From: Cloeon dipterum
Taxonomy: Eukaryota; Arthropoda; Insecta; Ephemeroptera; Baetidae
DNA: 64,000 nt
NCBI RefSeq assembly: GCF_949628265.1
Contig: NC_088790.1
Location: 23,192,545 to 23,256,544 of the forward strand
Direction: 5' to 3'
The position numbers were made by a program, and so were the translations under genes. Under the pieces are notes generated by a model. It did no database searches. It was not told the DNA's origin and worked only from the letters and a program-made list of their open reading frames with translations. This document shows positions 51,520-63,298 of this stretch, in pieces (positions within the stretch are counted from its first letter, which is position 1; every line of letters starts with the position of its first letter).

Positions 51520-52854
51520 TCTTCTTGAGGTTTAAACACTTTTCACTTTCACAGCTTCAATTCAAACCTGACTCAAGGTTCATGATGTACACATAAATTT
51601 CAAACTTTATTTCTTCATTATGCAGGATGGAGAAACATGGAGGATAATCCGCTGACAATTATTATGTTCAATTGTGATTCTAAGTTCGTTTTATTTTATG
51701 GCTTTTGCTTTATCTCGCATTGCCAAGCAGTTGTGTTCGAGAAAGAGCCGATTTAGCGGTCGTTGTCGCTGTGAATGCAAATGTTGTGTTAATGAGCTAA
51801 TTTTCCCCGACGATAATTCCGCGAAACAAAGCCGAGCAGGAAAACTGGGCGCATAATATACAGTACGTCTGCCTCTCTCTGACGCGGCGGCGGTTGCATA
51901 AAATTATTCGGAGTGCGAATAATCACGGCGAGTGCTCTTTCTTTCATTCTTTCTTCCTCTCTCTCTCGATTTGATTGTTCTCCAGGGCCGTTAAATATGG
52001 GCCGAGGACAATGGCGAATGAATTGCCAATTGATTTGTCTCCGGCTCAAGTGAATCAAATTAATTCTCGCCCCCTTGTTTTCTCACTCTGCCTGCGCACT
52101 ATCGGAACGAGGCAAGCGAAACATTCCGGTCCGCTAGCAGTTCGCCGGTTCGTTCGCGAGCTAAAGAGCAATATCGACTCGGCACATATAGACGTAATGC
52201 TGCGTGAAAACGCACGCACTCGGAAGGAACAGAGCCAGATTCTCTTTCCTTCTATCTGTCTGCGCTTCTTGCTTTCTTTTGGCGAAAGAAAGTGCCCGAA
52301 TTGCGGCTCGACGTGCACGAAAATGCGAACGGTGGATTTGGAGTGCGGAAAAGGACAAGCTATGCTCCATTTGCGGCTGATTTACTGCAAACCTGTATGG
52401 TGGGACGATCGAAGAAGACTTCTTTTTATCGTTTATATCTTTCAAAAATGAATGGCAAACCAGTGCTAAAGTACGCACAGAGAAGACTTGGAACTTGAAC
52501 AAGAAAAATTGGAAAAAGAAATCCGGAGTGCCATTTATGCGACTTTTTTTAAAAAATAAATAAAACTGAAAATTCATAAACAGAGAATTGCTTTTACTTG
52601 TTCTCTACGATAATTTTCAACTCTGCAAAAAAATCATGCAACTTTAACATTATTTGTTTTTATCAAATTCTGTAAAATTGATTTTGGACAGTCAAATGAA
52701 ACTTTAGATAATTATAATGTCAAGGTTACAGATAGGTTTTTTACTATTCAATAACAAAAAATATTTTTATATAAGGCTGTGAAATTAAGACAGTCGACTT
52801 TTTTTCTGAGCTTCCAATCGTTACGAGGCTATCAAATGACCACGCATTTGTTTT
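51520..52854. other. Non-coding; no gene supported
   Basis: It includes the longest unsupported open frame of this interval (51975-52451 on +), which has no recognisable domain, no repeat in a second copy and no conserved-looking motif apart from one CPNCGS word. Treated as chance. Confidence 0.4.
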
Positions 52855-53175
52855 GTTTTGCTGTTTATCCCTGTCCGAGGACTGGGATAAACCGGAGTCC
52901 CAAATAACAACGCAAACGGACAACATGGGCGTACCAGGCCGCACAGAGACCAGAACCAAGCCCACTGAAGGGTCACTTGCCTCCGCACCGAGGACTTTTT
53001 GAAACGCTAGACATTCGTCCCGTGAAGCCAAATCACGCATGCTGGAAAGGTGCGAACCAGCATGTAGCGATTCGGCCCAGAGCTATGCAGCCGGCATGCA
53101 GGCGGTCACCACTATACAGCTACTTAACTTCGGTGATCTAAATAGAACCGAGATGTGCCCAGCATGCTACACCCT
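52855..53175 (-). mobile_element. 5S rRNA-derived SINE
   Basis: Read on the minus strand, the first ~75 bp carry GATCACCGAAGTTAAG (53138-53123) and GGTGACCGCCTG (53110-53099), in the order and orientation of 5S rRNA and with the preceding CGGTTCT block. The central 5S stretch between them is largely deleted. The body follows (CCAGCATGCGTGATTT, ACGGGACGAATGTCTAGCG, TCCTCGGTGCGGAGGC) and the element ends in TCCTCGGACAGGGATAAAC and an A-rich tail. The 5S-like head is the expected internal RNA polymerase III promoter. Related headless copies lie at 31200-32350 and 6885-6950. Confidence 0.75.
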
Positions 53176-56100
53176 AGACTCATGCCATTTAATCTACACT
53201 CAATTATGACCGTCTAAAACTCCCAAAACCATAAAAAAACACTGTAAATCCATCTTAATCGACTAAAATCCAAGGAATACCACACTTAACTCAAATACAG
53301 TCTTAATTTTTATATGAATTTTGAACGGTAGAATTCAAGATTCTTTTTAAATGTAAAAAATTTCAAATTTCCTTGATTTTAAATAAGATGTGATTCATTT
53401 TCCAACACCAATCTGTAATTTTCCATTCTGTTCTGTTTGTATTCATTTATGCGCAGTAGCTGCTAGACATAAATTCTAATTTAATGGCAATTTAGCAAGA
53501 AAAAAAAACAAGTATGAAAGCAGTATATGTTCTAAAAGCAACGTAAATCATATATACATAAGATATTTGCATGTTCTACAAGCGTTGCAGCATCATAGAA
53601 GATCCCTGACCAGTTTTAAAGCAGAAAAAAATGAGTAACTACTACAATATGATAATGCAGATACCAGATTTTATTCCTTCTCGTGTGAACCAAATTAAAC
53701 AAACGTTTACCAGTTATAGCTTTTGTTTCTGTCTCTCTTTCTGAAAAGCCTCATTCAGATTACAGAAACTTCGTTTTAAAGCAAGCTGGAAACATTGTGT
53801 TCAATTTTTAAATATCATATAGGTGCATTTTGTTAATCGTTTCTTTCAATCTGCGTTGTTGCACATTGAGGAAGAATTCAATCTTAAGTTAAAATAAAAT
53901 AGCAAACTTGCATACTGTTTTAGTATTTTTCTAATGTTGGAAGCAATATATTTTTTTAATTTCTTTAAAAAAAGATGAATGAAATTTTGGTCTTGGAAGT
54001 TCTTACAAGAAGGATAAGTGCCACAGAGGGGGATAAATGGATTATCTTATTATTTCCCCATGCTAATAAATGCAGTTAATCATTTCCAACAACCACTAAT
54101 TAATTTCGATTTCGTTTTGCAGCTTTGCCTGAATTCAAAGTTGTCCATCCTGTCTGGATGGACAAGTCTGGTGTGTTTCCATTGATGGCAGCGTGGAATT
54201 CATTGAGTGCACGAGACGGCCAGTCGGCCAGTTGGTCTCCTCTGACGTCGTCGTCGTCGCGGCCAGCCTCTCGAGTCACTCCTCGTCTGCGTGCCGGCCC
54301 ATTCAGTTGTCGGTTGATGGTCAAGGCCTCGCTCACTTTTGATGGTCACACCCCGAAAAGTGGGTCAGTCAACTTTTTAAGGGGTCTCTGTTGGCTCCAC
54401 TAAAATAGGGCCAAGGAAAAGGCTTGCTTTTCTGACAAAAGAAACAAACGAAGTTCTTCGCCTAGGTGAAATGTCCGATAAATTTTCCTTCACCTCTTAT
54501 TATCATGCCATAAATAATAACAGCTAGCTAGTAGTTTAATGTTTGATGATTGGTTGTGTACGACGACCATAACTCAATCAACAATTTTGTTGCGGCAGGC
54601 GTTTAAAATCATAAACAATTCTTTGCAAATTGATGAGGAACAGTTCTGTGTATGTTAAGAGACATGCGATGCAATTTGTTGAGGTTTAAAATTATTACAT
54701 AATAACCACTCTAATCTATGTTAGTGTTAGTTGCAAGACGTGAAACTAAAATGTTTTGTTTTCGTCATCATGGCGCAAGTGAAAATAATAGTCGGTTATT
54801 CGTATTTCACCTATTAATAACACAATCAGCTGGGGAAAATTGTACCAATATCCTAGGTATTGCGACAGCTTGAAAAATTCGAGGAAGTCCGATTAAATTA
54901 CGACAAAAATTGGGTCACCACCAAAGCGGAAATTCACGTTTCTTAGGCAATCATCCCCTTCCGCAAAAACACCAAGCAGAGGGTTTCATAAAAGACCGGT
55001 GTACTCACTCAGTTTGTACTCGCCTTCCCAGTCCCAGAGGTTGCAAAGAGGTGAGCTCAATGCATTTTGGGACTGTGGAGAAAATCCGGAAAAAGAAGCA
55101 GCCTCCCTTAGACGATCAGGTGTTTTCTCTCCCTGTGTTTATGGGGTATTTCGCAGCGAATCCGCAGCGAGTACGCAGCGCACCGCAGATGAGTCAAATT
55201 TTGTTACGAAACGAACACGTATGCCATCTGACGGCCAGTAACAAAAATGCTAAGCGAGATAAGTGTATTTGAACAGAAGCGGCGGTTGACCGTAATGACC
55301 GTGTTTTGTTGACTGTTGGTTGGGATCGCGAGATAAAGGATTATTTTTTTGTGCAGGGTTGACCTTGCAGTTTGATCAGATAACGTTATTTTCCTTGTCC
55401 CAAACTGACTTTTTTAAGGGACACAAACACATTCTTTTCAGTTTTGTTGAAAGAAAAGAATTTTGAAAGGAATCACGACCGCAAAATTACGATTTATTTA
55501 TGCCACATTATATATATATTTTTTAAATGAACCTTCAATTTGTTTATAGAGCAAAATTAGATCTTCACACCAAATTTTCGCTCCCTTTCCAAGAAAATTA
55601 TAAAATATAATTTATTCATTCAAAATTCAAAAGAACCTTTTTAAAAAATCCTGTTAGTTCGCGCCGGCTGCGAAAGCCAGTGCGTATGCAGTGTATGAAT
55701 GACTTTAAATATAGCCGGCAATAATATGAAATTATGAACGTCGTTTGCATTTTTGTTCTGTGATGTACACTCTCATGTTTAAGATCTTATATCTTATCAA
55801 TTTAAATGTCTGTTTAAAGGCAGCATATTATGGCTTTTAAAAATTTAGAAAATCGTCAATTACATTCCATAGAAATGCTTCTAAATAATTCCTATAGGCC
55901 ATTTTCAAAAATCCAGTCTCAACTATTCATTTTACTCGCTCAAGAGCTTTCCTTACGCTAGGATTCAATTTCTTACATGTTCTGATATGGTCTTTTCTGG
56001 CCTAAGGGATAATCCAAAGCTTGTTTTGAGGGGCGGTAAAGGTTTCACCACACAATGAAATGTTCTAGACATGTTTACATAACAGTTGGGCAACACTTTA

Positions 56101-57330
56101 TCCCATACTTAGAAAAAAAAACAGAGATATTTGAAATTTTATAGTAAATAAACACAAAAAATGCTCAAATTTGAACATTTTTAAAAAATAATGCAACAAT
56201 TAAAGTGGTTTGCAGTCTAAATTTGCATCTTATGGCACAAAATTTAATATCTTCATTATAACTTGAAATATTCTCAATTTTTAAGCTTTGGAGAGGCTGA
56301 TTTTCCTAGATTTCAACCCGATTTTCCTTATTACGCCGTCCAATGGCAACTCATTAGCACCCGAATAAACAAAATAATTAAATACGGTGTGCTCAACAAA
56401 TAATTGCAGATGGATTTCAAAACTCTCGTGAAAACACCCAATATTTCAAAATATTTTCTTTAGGGAGTATCGTTCTAGGAGAATAACAACTTCAATTTGA
56501 TGGCACATGCATGACCCAAGAGAGCAGCGATTATTGTAAATTGCAAAATAAGTGCCGCCAGAAGTGATCGATAATGTCGTGCTGCTGTATAATATATTGA
56601 GACACACAAATTGGAGTGTTATATATAGGCTACCCGCACTGAACAACTGGCGTGCGGCGCAGTTTTCCTCCCATCTGCATGGAGTACGTAGTGCTCTTTA
56701 CCGATTTGCCTTTTTTACACTGTAGACCATAATAAAAGTCTACGATTTCAGGTTTTACTTACTTGTAAACCTTAAATATTTTAAAACCTTTGCCTCCACG
56801 CGTGTCAAAAGAGATCAGAGAAGAATGCAGACAGCAGGCGCAAGACTCAGTTTTTTGAAGATATTTGTTGATTCCTAATGTGCTTTTAAAAATTATTTTC
56901 TTCCACGTGCGGCTCTGGCAGGATAAACAAACTAATCAAACAAACCACTCCGTGGGACCAAATTTAGGTCGTGACGACGCCGCGTGTTTTTCTCTAGAAC
57001 GATCCATTCCCCGCGATGCGTGCATAAAATAACAATAAAAAAAATGCTAGGAAGGAAATGCACTCTGCGACGCAGTAAATTTTGACTCGGCGCAAGGCCA
57101 TCAATTAATAACCCGGCAAGGCCATTGCATGCGCCCGAAAACAACACGCGCGGTCACTCATGGCTGGCGTCACTAGAGCAAAAGCAGACGCACCCCTTTG
57201 GGGATGGCGTGCACCGCAGGGTTGTTTTTTTGGTCTGGAAGCGTCTCTCCGACTGATAAAAGGGGTGGATGATAATAATAGCTAGAGGTAGCTTTGAAAA
57301 AACGCACGCGTTTTGCGGCTTCAAAAACAA
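53176..57330. other. Gene-poor region
   Basis: Mostly AT-rich with no exon I would defend. A + strand frame following a TTTTGCAG acceptor at 54121 runs to 54403 (MPEFKVVHPVWMDKS at its start) but has a Ser-rich, GC-patch composition, and the minus strand is equally open there. Left uncalled. Confidence 0.4.
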
Positions 57331-57447
57331 TTCTTCGAGAAATTGGTGGGGTCCGACTATAAAAGCCGCAGCCTTCGACTGAGAGGGCACTAGTTCGATT
57401 TTTGCGGGGCCTGCAACGCTTCGTGTAGCCTGTTCCTCCTTCGAACT
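57331..57447 (+). promoter_or_regulatory. TATA promoter with heat-shock-like element and 5' UTR exon
   Basis: TATAAAAG at 57358-57365 is followed about 25 bp later by a likely start near 57389 and a short exon ending at 57447 with a GTGAGT donor. Upstream, TTCGAGAA (57334-57341) is a minimal inverted heat-shock element (TTCnnGAA). The spacing and order fit an inducible core promoter. The downstream acceptor is at 58684. Confidence 0.6.
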
Positions 57448-58684
57448 GTGAGTTATGACTTTTGATATTATAGCTTGATGTAATTTAACACAAATATATC
57501 GTTTTAATAGCTTAACTAATATATACTCAACGCAAAGTAAAATAATAAATTACGAGATTCTGTTTTAAATGCGCAGAAACATCCTGATTTTTAATAAGTT
57601 TAGCAAAAGGGGGCAAGATTTGGTGATATTAAAAAGATATTTTTAAATTTGTTTTTAACCACAAACCAATGAGGACTCTTGTCCCATTTTACATTATTTA
57701 TATAAATATTTTTTTATCCCCCTACATATAAATTAAAAGTATCTATGAAAGGCAGTGAAGAGACATCACAAGCTGCTTTGATCAATGATTATAATTGTAT
57801 ACAAAAAACGCGCATTAAAATGGGAGTGTTATGTCATTGACCCAACTCCTGCTAAAACTTTCCATAATCTAGGACGACTCTTTATCTTCGGAAAACACAA
57901 ATTTTCCTTCTGACAGGTGTCAAACCAATCGCACTGTTGCTATCGCACAATTTACAGAAGGACTGAAGACTTTTCTTTGCTCTTAAAGTCTTAATTTAGT
58001 TTATTCCGACGCAGAGGCCTTTCTGAAAATTGTCTGGCATCCTAAAATCTATTTAAAATCTTCCGTAGGATTTGATAGCAGAAAAAGAAAAAAATTTAAA
58101 CAGCAGAGCTCTAGAGATTTCTTAAATTTCAATCTGGCATTTACCAAGAGAATCACTATTTTATAAATTTATAAAAAAGTATCACGGAAAAGGTTTCAAT
58201 TAATTTAAAAAAAAATCTGCCAGCGTGATATTTTTGCAATTTGTAATTCATCATGGTAAATCCTGTTTTAGATAGACGAAACTTTTATTAATTTTCCAGG
58301 GGCTATTTTGAGAATTTTTGATTAATTTTTAAGTTATTAAAAACAAAAGTGCAAAAATCACACAGGTAATTTTAACTGCGTTTTCTAAATTAAGCATTTG
58401 TATGATTTTTATTTAAATAATAAATTTGAAATTGAAAAATCTATTTTCCGTTTTTAATGCCACACAAAAAGTCTACGATGCTTGACCCCATTTTATGATA
58501 GAAAATCAAACAAAGCGCATCCTCTAGTGCTTAGCTGCCTGAGGAAAAAAACAGGAGTGAAACCAAGGGCGGTCATTGATCCTATAAATCTCGGAAAATA
58601 ATATTAGTTTCAACTTGCAAGCATTGAAATCTCCATGATAATATAAACTGTTGCTCTAATTTTTTCATTTTTTGCTGCTCGCAG
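57448..58684. other. 5' UTR intron of the 81-residue gene
   Basis: AT-rich intron between donor GTGAGT and acceptor TTTTTTGCTGCTCGCAG. No other feature is seen. Confidence 0.45.
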
Positions 58685-58710
58685 AGTCATCCCGACTTCA
58701 CAGCAGAGAA

Positions 58711-58956
58711 ATGTCATCATCCTACGAGGACATCACGCGCGCCATGCTTTGGCCGAACGCGGTTGCCGCCGCGTCGCTCATTCCGCACGGCGGCCAGGGT
58801 ACAGTCTGTGAGAGTCCGCGCGGCTGCACAGACTCCCTGGACTTCCTGCAGTTCGCGGCCGACGGCAACCTGGCCAAGGGCAGACGTGCAGGGCGGCGCT
58901 TGAGCGTGCTGGCGCTTTGTCCGGCGCTGTGCGCCTTCAAACGAGCACGACATTGA
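58711..58956 (+). CDS. Small 81-residue protein of unknown function
   Basis: An exon at 58685-59008 opens after a good acceptor. The first ATG (58711, context AGAGAAATGTC) starts an 81-codon frame ending TGA at 58954-58956. The protein begins MSSSYEDITRAMLWPNA, has a middle with GGQGTVCESPRGCTDSLDF and a basic, Leu-rich end (GRRAGRRLSVLALC). It has no signal peptide and no domain I recognise. The exon is GC-rich compared with its AT-rich flanks, which supports coding. A further exon appears to start at 59076 after a CCCAG acceptor and would be 3' UTR. The TATA and heat-shock-like promoter upstream suggests inducible expression. It could instead be the N-terminal part of a longer isoform. Confidence 0.55.
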   Translation: MSSSYEDITRAMLWPNAVAAASLIPHGGQGTVCESPRGCTDSLDFLQFAADGNLAKGRRAGRRLSVLALCPALCAFKRARH

Positions 58957-59075
58957 ACACGTCGCTTCCTCAGATGGTGCAAATCAGCCCTGCTTCAGCT
59001 CGTGAAAGGTGATTATTATTTTTTTCAGGCATTAATTTAGTAAGCTATGTTTTCTTTTTAAATTGTGTTCCCAGA

Positions 59076-60880
59076 CTGAAGTTACCGAGAAAGAGTTAGA
59101 AGACCAGATTGAAGAGCCAAATCGTAATTAACCTCTCGGCTGAACGGACCGAGACTGAGATGAAGATATTGTACCAATAATTAAGATTGCTTTTCGTCGT
59201 GTGTGGTTTTGCATTCGTTCTCGCACAGCAGGAAATAATAATTACAAAGAGCCGCCTTTGTTGTGGGTCGGGAATATTTATTTAAGCTAGATAGAGCACG
59301 CGATAAATATTCGCATTCAAATATTTAAGGGGAAAGGTTATACATTTTTTGGTGGTTCTCGTTGGTATAAAAAGGCAATTTTTTAATTAATAAGAAATAA
59401 ATAAAAAAACCTAGCCTTCTGAATTTGAACTTGATTTCAAAATTATTTTTTTGAAATTTTAAAAATATCTTATTTGGAAGCACTTTTTGTTCCCAAAACT
59501 CTGAGGAAAGTTCATCTTCAGGAGGCATTATTTTTAATGGGAGATGTGCGTTAACGCATAGAAAATAAGTTTAAGTCTTTGAATTTACTCAGAGCTAGAG
59601 ATAGTATGGTGTGAAAGTTTGAAACAAGTTGCGCTAGCCACCGGTTAGGAACATACATTACTATATTCGAGAGATTTTTGCATTTCCATGTTTTTCAGAA
59701 AAGTTGTTTTACACACTCAATTTGATAATGTCGCGATCTTTTGTACATATAAATTAACATATACGGAATTCATTATTTTTGTAACTAAATCCAAGTGTCA
59801 CAGATTTATGTAATCTCAAATTATTTTGGTGTTTAGGGTTTTGCACGAAACAGAGGTATTCACACGTTGTTATTTTTTTACATCAAATATATATAATACT
59901 GTTTTTAAAAGGTAATGGGGTATTTTCAAACGCTTATTATGCATTCAGCTAGTTTGCAACAGCCGTTCTTAATTCAATATTGTTTTTTGTTCTTATTTAC
60001 CGAATTTTTAAGAATATTATTATCCTATCCGTTTATTTTATATCCTCATCGATAGATTTAATGTGTCGGCACTCACTCAAAATGAAACAATAAAAATAAA
60101 AAAAAATTTAAAAAAATAAAAATTGTAAATAACTAAATTCGTCGTGTTTTATTGCTTCCCTTTTTACGGTAAAGAAAAATTTAAAATAATTTACGGTGAT
60201 TATATTTCGATCTACTTGTCTCATATCAAGGACGAGAGTCTGCACACCAAAATTCATCACGATTGAATAATAAAAGTTTCGAAAATTGCTCATTTTCAAA
60301 TATTTAAGATTTGAATCCCCAAAACAATTGAAACCTATGTTTGGCTTCGAAGCTAAAAAATGTAAAAAATCATGCTCGATTGAAACTTTTGAACCTTTTT
60401 GTTGGTCAATTTCGTTTAATTTCATGAAAGTCTACACGTTTTAGGCCAAAATTGCAAATTAGAGCGGAACGTACTCAAGTTTCCCTTAGTGAGTAGAGGT
60501 TAAAAGAAGAGACGAAAGAGATAAATCACATTTTAACAATGGTTAACATGTTTTGGGAGCGGCCACTATGTCTTTGGTCCCCATCATTTTCGCGCGGTTT
60601 AACCCAGTCACCTTCTATTGCCAACAGACAGCTCTGGGTGTTTGTGTTTACATTTTGAAAAGCAGGCGTAAGCAGGCGCATGCGTATCTGTGTTTTGCGC
60701 CAGTTTCACTCTCTTTTACAGGACTTGTCGCGGGTGTAACCATATATCTTGGTCTCGCTGTCCATGCTTTCTAAGGGATTGTCCCCCAACCCGCATTTTT
60801 GCTGATTTCTCGAACCAAACGGGGCTTACCAAAGTTGCTGTATTAACTGTTGGCTTCAGTAAATCCCGTTGCTATTTTAG
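59076..60880. other. 3' UTR and intergenic stretch, AT-rich
   Basis: It contains the likely 3' UTR of the 81-residue gene and then AT-rich DNA without recognised genes. Near 60780-60880 a segment ending TTTTAG/GTACGT may be a 5' UTR exon of the next gene. Confidence 0.35.
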
Positions 60881-60975
60881 GTACGTGTTGGATACATATT
60901 ATGCACAAATTATTTAAAACAACTTTAATTTTACATTGGTGCGTTTTTCAGGAGAGCTGCTAGAATTGATGCACA

Positions 60976-62378
60976 ATGTGGAATCAAGAGGTTGTTTTTA
61001 AAATTACAAGCCTTGAACTCGAAGGCGAAAACCGTCACCTGCGCGGCGTGTTCATGAAGCCAGAAGCGTAAGTTTCAATTGAGCATAAGTTGAACTTAAC
61101 TGCTGTGCACGTATTACATACATAAACAAAAAGCATTAATTTTAATTTAACCCTCACAGATGGGACAAAGAGTTGTTGAGCAAAATGCAGCCTGTGCCAG
61201 AGACGAAAGAAGAGGAGGGGAAAACCAAGAAGAGAACGGCGAAGAAGCAATCTCTGCCACCACCCACGGAAGACGCGAATGCAACCATGCCTCTTTCTCA
61301 GTTCCAACAATCTCTGAAGATTCACTCGACGCCCATACCTGGAGTCACCGGTCTCGCTTCAAAGAACCTGAAGCGCAAAAAGGCTGAGCCCGCCGAGTGT
61401 GATGAGAGTCCGAGCGGATTGTTTTTGCCGCCACAATCGTCTGAGGAGCAGCCAGAGCTGTCGCCAAAGAAGAAGAAAAAGAAGGAGAAATTAGAAAAGG
61501 AACAAAAACTTGAGCAGGGTGGAGACAAATCGAAGCAGGAGAGTGGTGAAAAAGCAGATGCAGTGGTTGAAGTCCAGAAGCTGTTGGAAATGGCGAGGAA
61601 GAAAGCAGACACCATCATAAACAGCGAGAAGGATGGCATTTCTGCTGGTGAAGGTGATTCTACAAAGAACAAAATAGTAGAAGTCAAGAAAGCTGGCAAG
61701 GAGAAAGTAAAGGCCACTCCTAAGAAGAGTGTGGAAGTTAACGGAGTGGCCAAGAAGGTGGAGACCAAAGAGGACAGCGAATCATCGTCCGAGGATGAGA
61801 CAACCCTTCCTGCCATGCTGAGGAAAACCTTGGAGAAGGTTGTCAAGCAGGAGCCAGTGGTGGCGGCAACGGCGGTGGCGAAAAAAGGCTCTAAAGCGGC
61901 TCCAAAGACCAAAGCCGCTTCAAATGGATCCGAGGCAGACCCGACAATGGCGCTGCTCATGGCCATGAGGAGCGAACTCTTCCAGTCGGACGACTTGCCA
62001 GAGGCTGAAGACACCAGTGCTAAGAAGGAGAAAAAGAAGGCGCCTGCATCGAAAGTCAAAGAAGCCAAAAAGGCAGATGAGAAGAAGCCGCCGAGTGAAG
62101 TGAAGAGCAAGGCGAAGGTTGAGAATGATGTCAAGCCCAAAAAGAGTGAAGCCAAGAAGAAAAAGGAAGAGAAGAAGCCCAAAGAGAAGAAGGAAAAGAG
62201 CAAGCCTGATGCGAAGCTGCAAAACAGTGCTGCGGTCAAGGCCAAAGCAGCCAAAAAGGGAAAAGCTAAGAAGGACGAGGCGGGTGCAAAATACCCCAAG
62301 TTTGAGGATGACATGGACCTAAATGCATTTGCAATGCAGCTGCTCCAGAAACAAATTAAAGATCTTAATTCTAAATAA
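60976..62378 (+). CDS. Lys/Glu-rich, probably nuclear protein (436 residues)
   Basis: Two coding exons join in phase: 60976-61067 and 61160-62378. The ATG at 60976 lies 24 bp after an acceptor TTTTTCAG, so a non-coding exon precedes it. Residues 1-45 look folded (MWNQEVVFKITSLELEGENR then HLRGVFMKPEAWDKELL). After that come PLSQFQQSLKIHSTPIPGVT at about 84-103 and long lysine/glutamate stretches with several bipartite-type nuclear localisation signals (SPKKKKKKEKLEKEQK, KSEAKKKKEEKKPKEKK) and acidic Ser clusters (SESSSEDE). It ends DDMDLNAFAMQLLQKQIKDL. The composition resembles nucleolar or chromatin-associated proteins; I do not recognise the family. A 392-codon open frame on the opposite strand is a shadow caused by the AAG-rich composition. 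Confidence 0.85.
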
Positions 62379-62404
62379 GGTATACTACTTGTAGTTTGAA
62401 AAGA

Positions 62405-62410
62405 AATAAA
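62405..62410 (+). terminator. AATAAA polyadenylation signal of the Lys-rich gene
   Basis: An AATAAA lies 27 bp beyond the TAA stop. The surrounding ~40 bp recur with small changes at about 62638-62677, including a second GGAATAAAAATTAA, so two poly(A) sites are possible. Confidence 0.5.
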
Positions 62411-63298
62411 AATTAATTTGTCTAATGAATGAAACAAACTATTAATAAGTGTTAAGATCAGAAAAAATAAAATCCCGATGGGGTGTAAAGTAATAATCAA
62501 CTTAAATCAGAACGCAAATTTTGAATTGAAGACTGACTTTAACTCACAGGAAAATTTCCTTTTGTTTCGAATAGACCAGGAAAATCGCTAGTTATTTGCT
62601 CCGAACTTCATTTTCAATCAAAAATAGATGTTCACATGTGAAAAGGAATAAAAATTAACTTGATTATGAATGAAGCTTATTTTTATTTGAGTAGACAATT
62701 TCCATTTAGCACACATAGGAATGTGCCGAGTAGATTGGGCATCTCATTGACAGTTTAATAAAACGTGGAAAAGTTTCGGCAAAAGAATGTCACGAAATGC
62801 TCAGTTTTCTTATAAAAACGTAAACAAAAGTAGCGAAATTTTTAGAGTACCTTCCATTCTCCGCTGGGAGGAAAGTTTGCTGCCTGGGCAAACGAATTTC
62901 ACAACAGATCACAACGAGTAGTTTATTATCATCGAGTCATGGGTAAATTTAACAAATCTCCAGCTCATTGTTAAAGGTAAAAAAATGAAGTCAAAGGGGG
63001 TCCTTACAGATGACAGGTCATCGCCTTATTAATATAGATGACAGTGGTTTCGCGTTAACTTTTTACAACAATGCTATCGTAGCTGCCGAGAAATACTTAT
63101 GTAATACGTAAAAAATGCATTAAAAATGCCAGCCAGCAGATAGCCGTTTCCGATGACAGCGCAGCACTGGGGAGGACGCGTCATCATTTTGATTTCCGCA
63201 CCGATCTTTTTCTTGTTTCTCCGATTCTGACCAGGAACACATCACTTATCTTTTCTAAAGAATTAACTTGTCTTTGGCTGTCGCTCGAACAAAAATTT
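62411..63298. other. Convergent intergenic region
   Basis: It lies between the 3' ends of the Lys-rich gene and the phosphatase gene. It holds the second copy of the poly(A)-region repeat and the 3' UTR of the phosphatase gene. No other gene is seen. Confidence 0.4.

Noticed and set aside
51975-52451. 158-codon open frame on + with a CPNCGS word
   Set aside because: No recognisable domain, no splice context, and the minus strand is also open; length is within chance for this stretch.
54125-54403. 92-codon frame after a TTTTGCAG acceptor
   Set aside because: Ser-rich composition from a GTC/TCG repeat patch and a similarly open minus strand; no partner exon found.
61322-62500. 392-codon open frame on the minus strand
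   Set aside because: It is the antisense of the Lys/Glu-rich gene; AAG/GAG-rich codons give a stop-free Leu/Ser/Phe-rich shadow. The + strand frame has a spliced start and NLS motifs.
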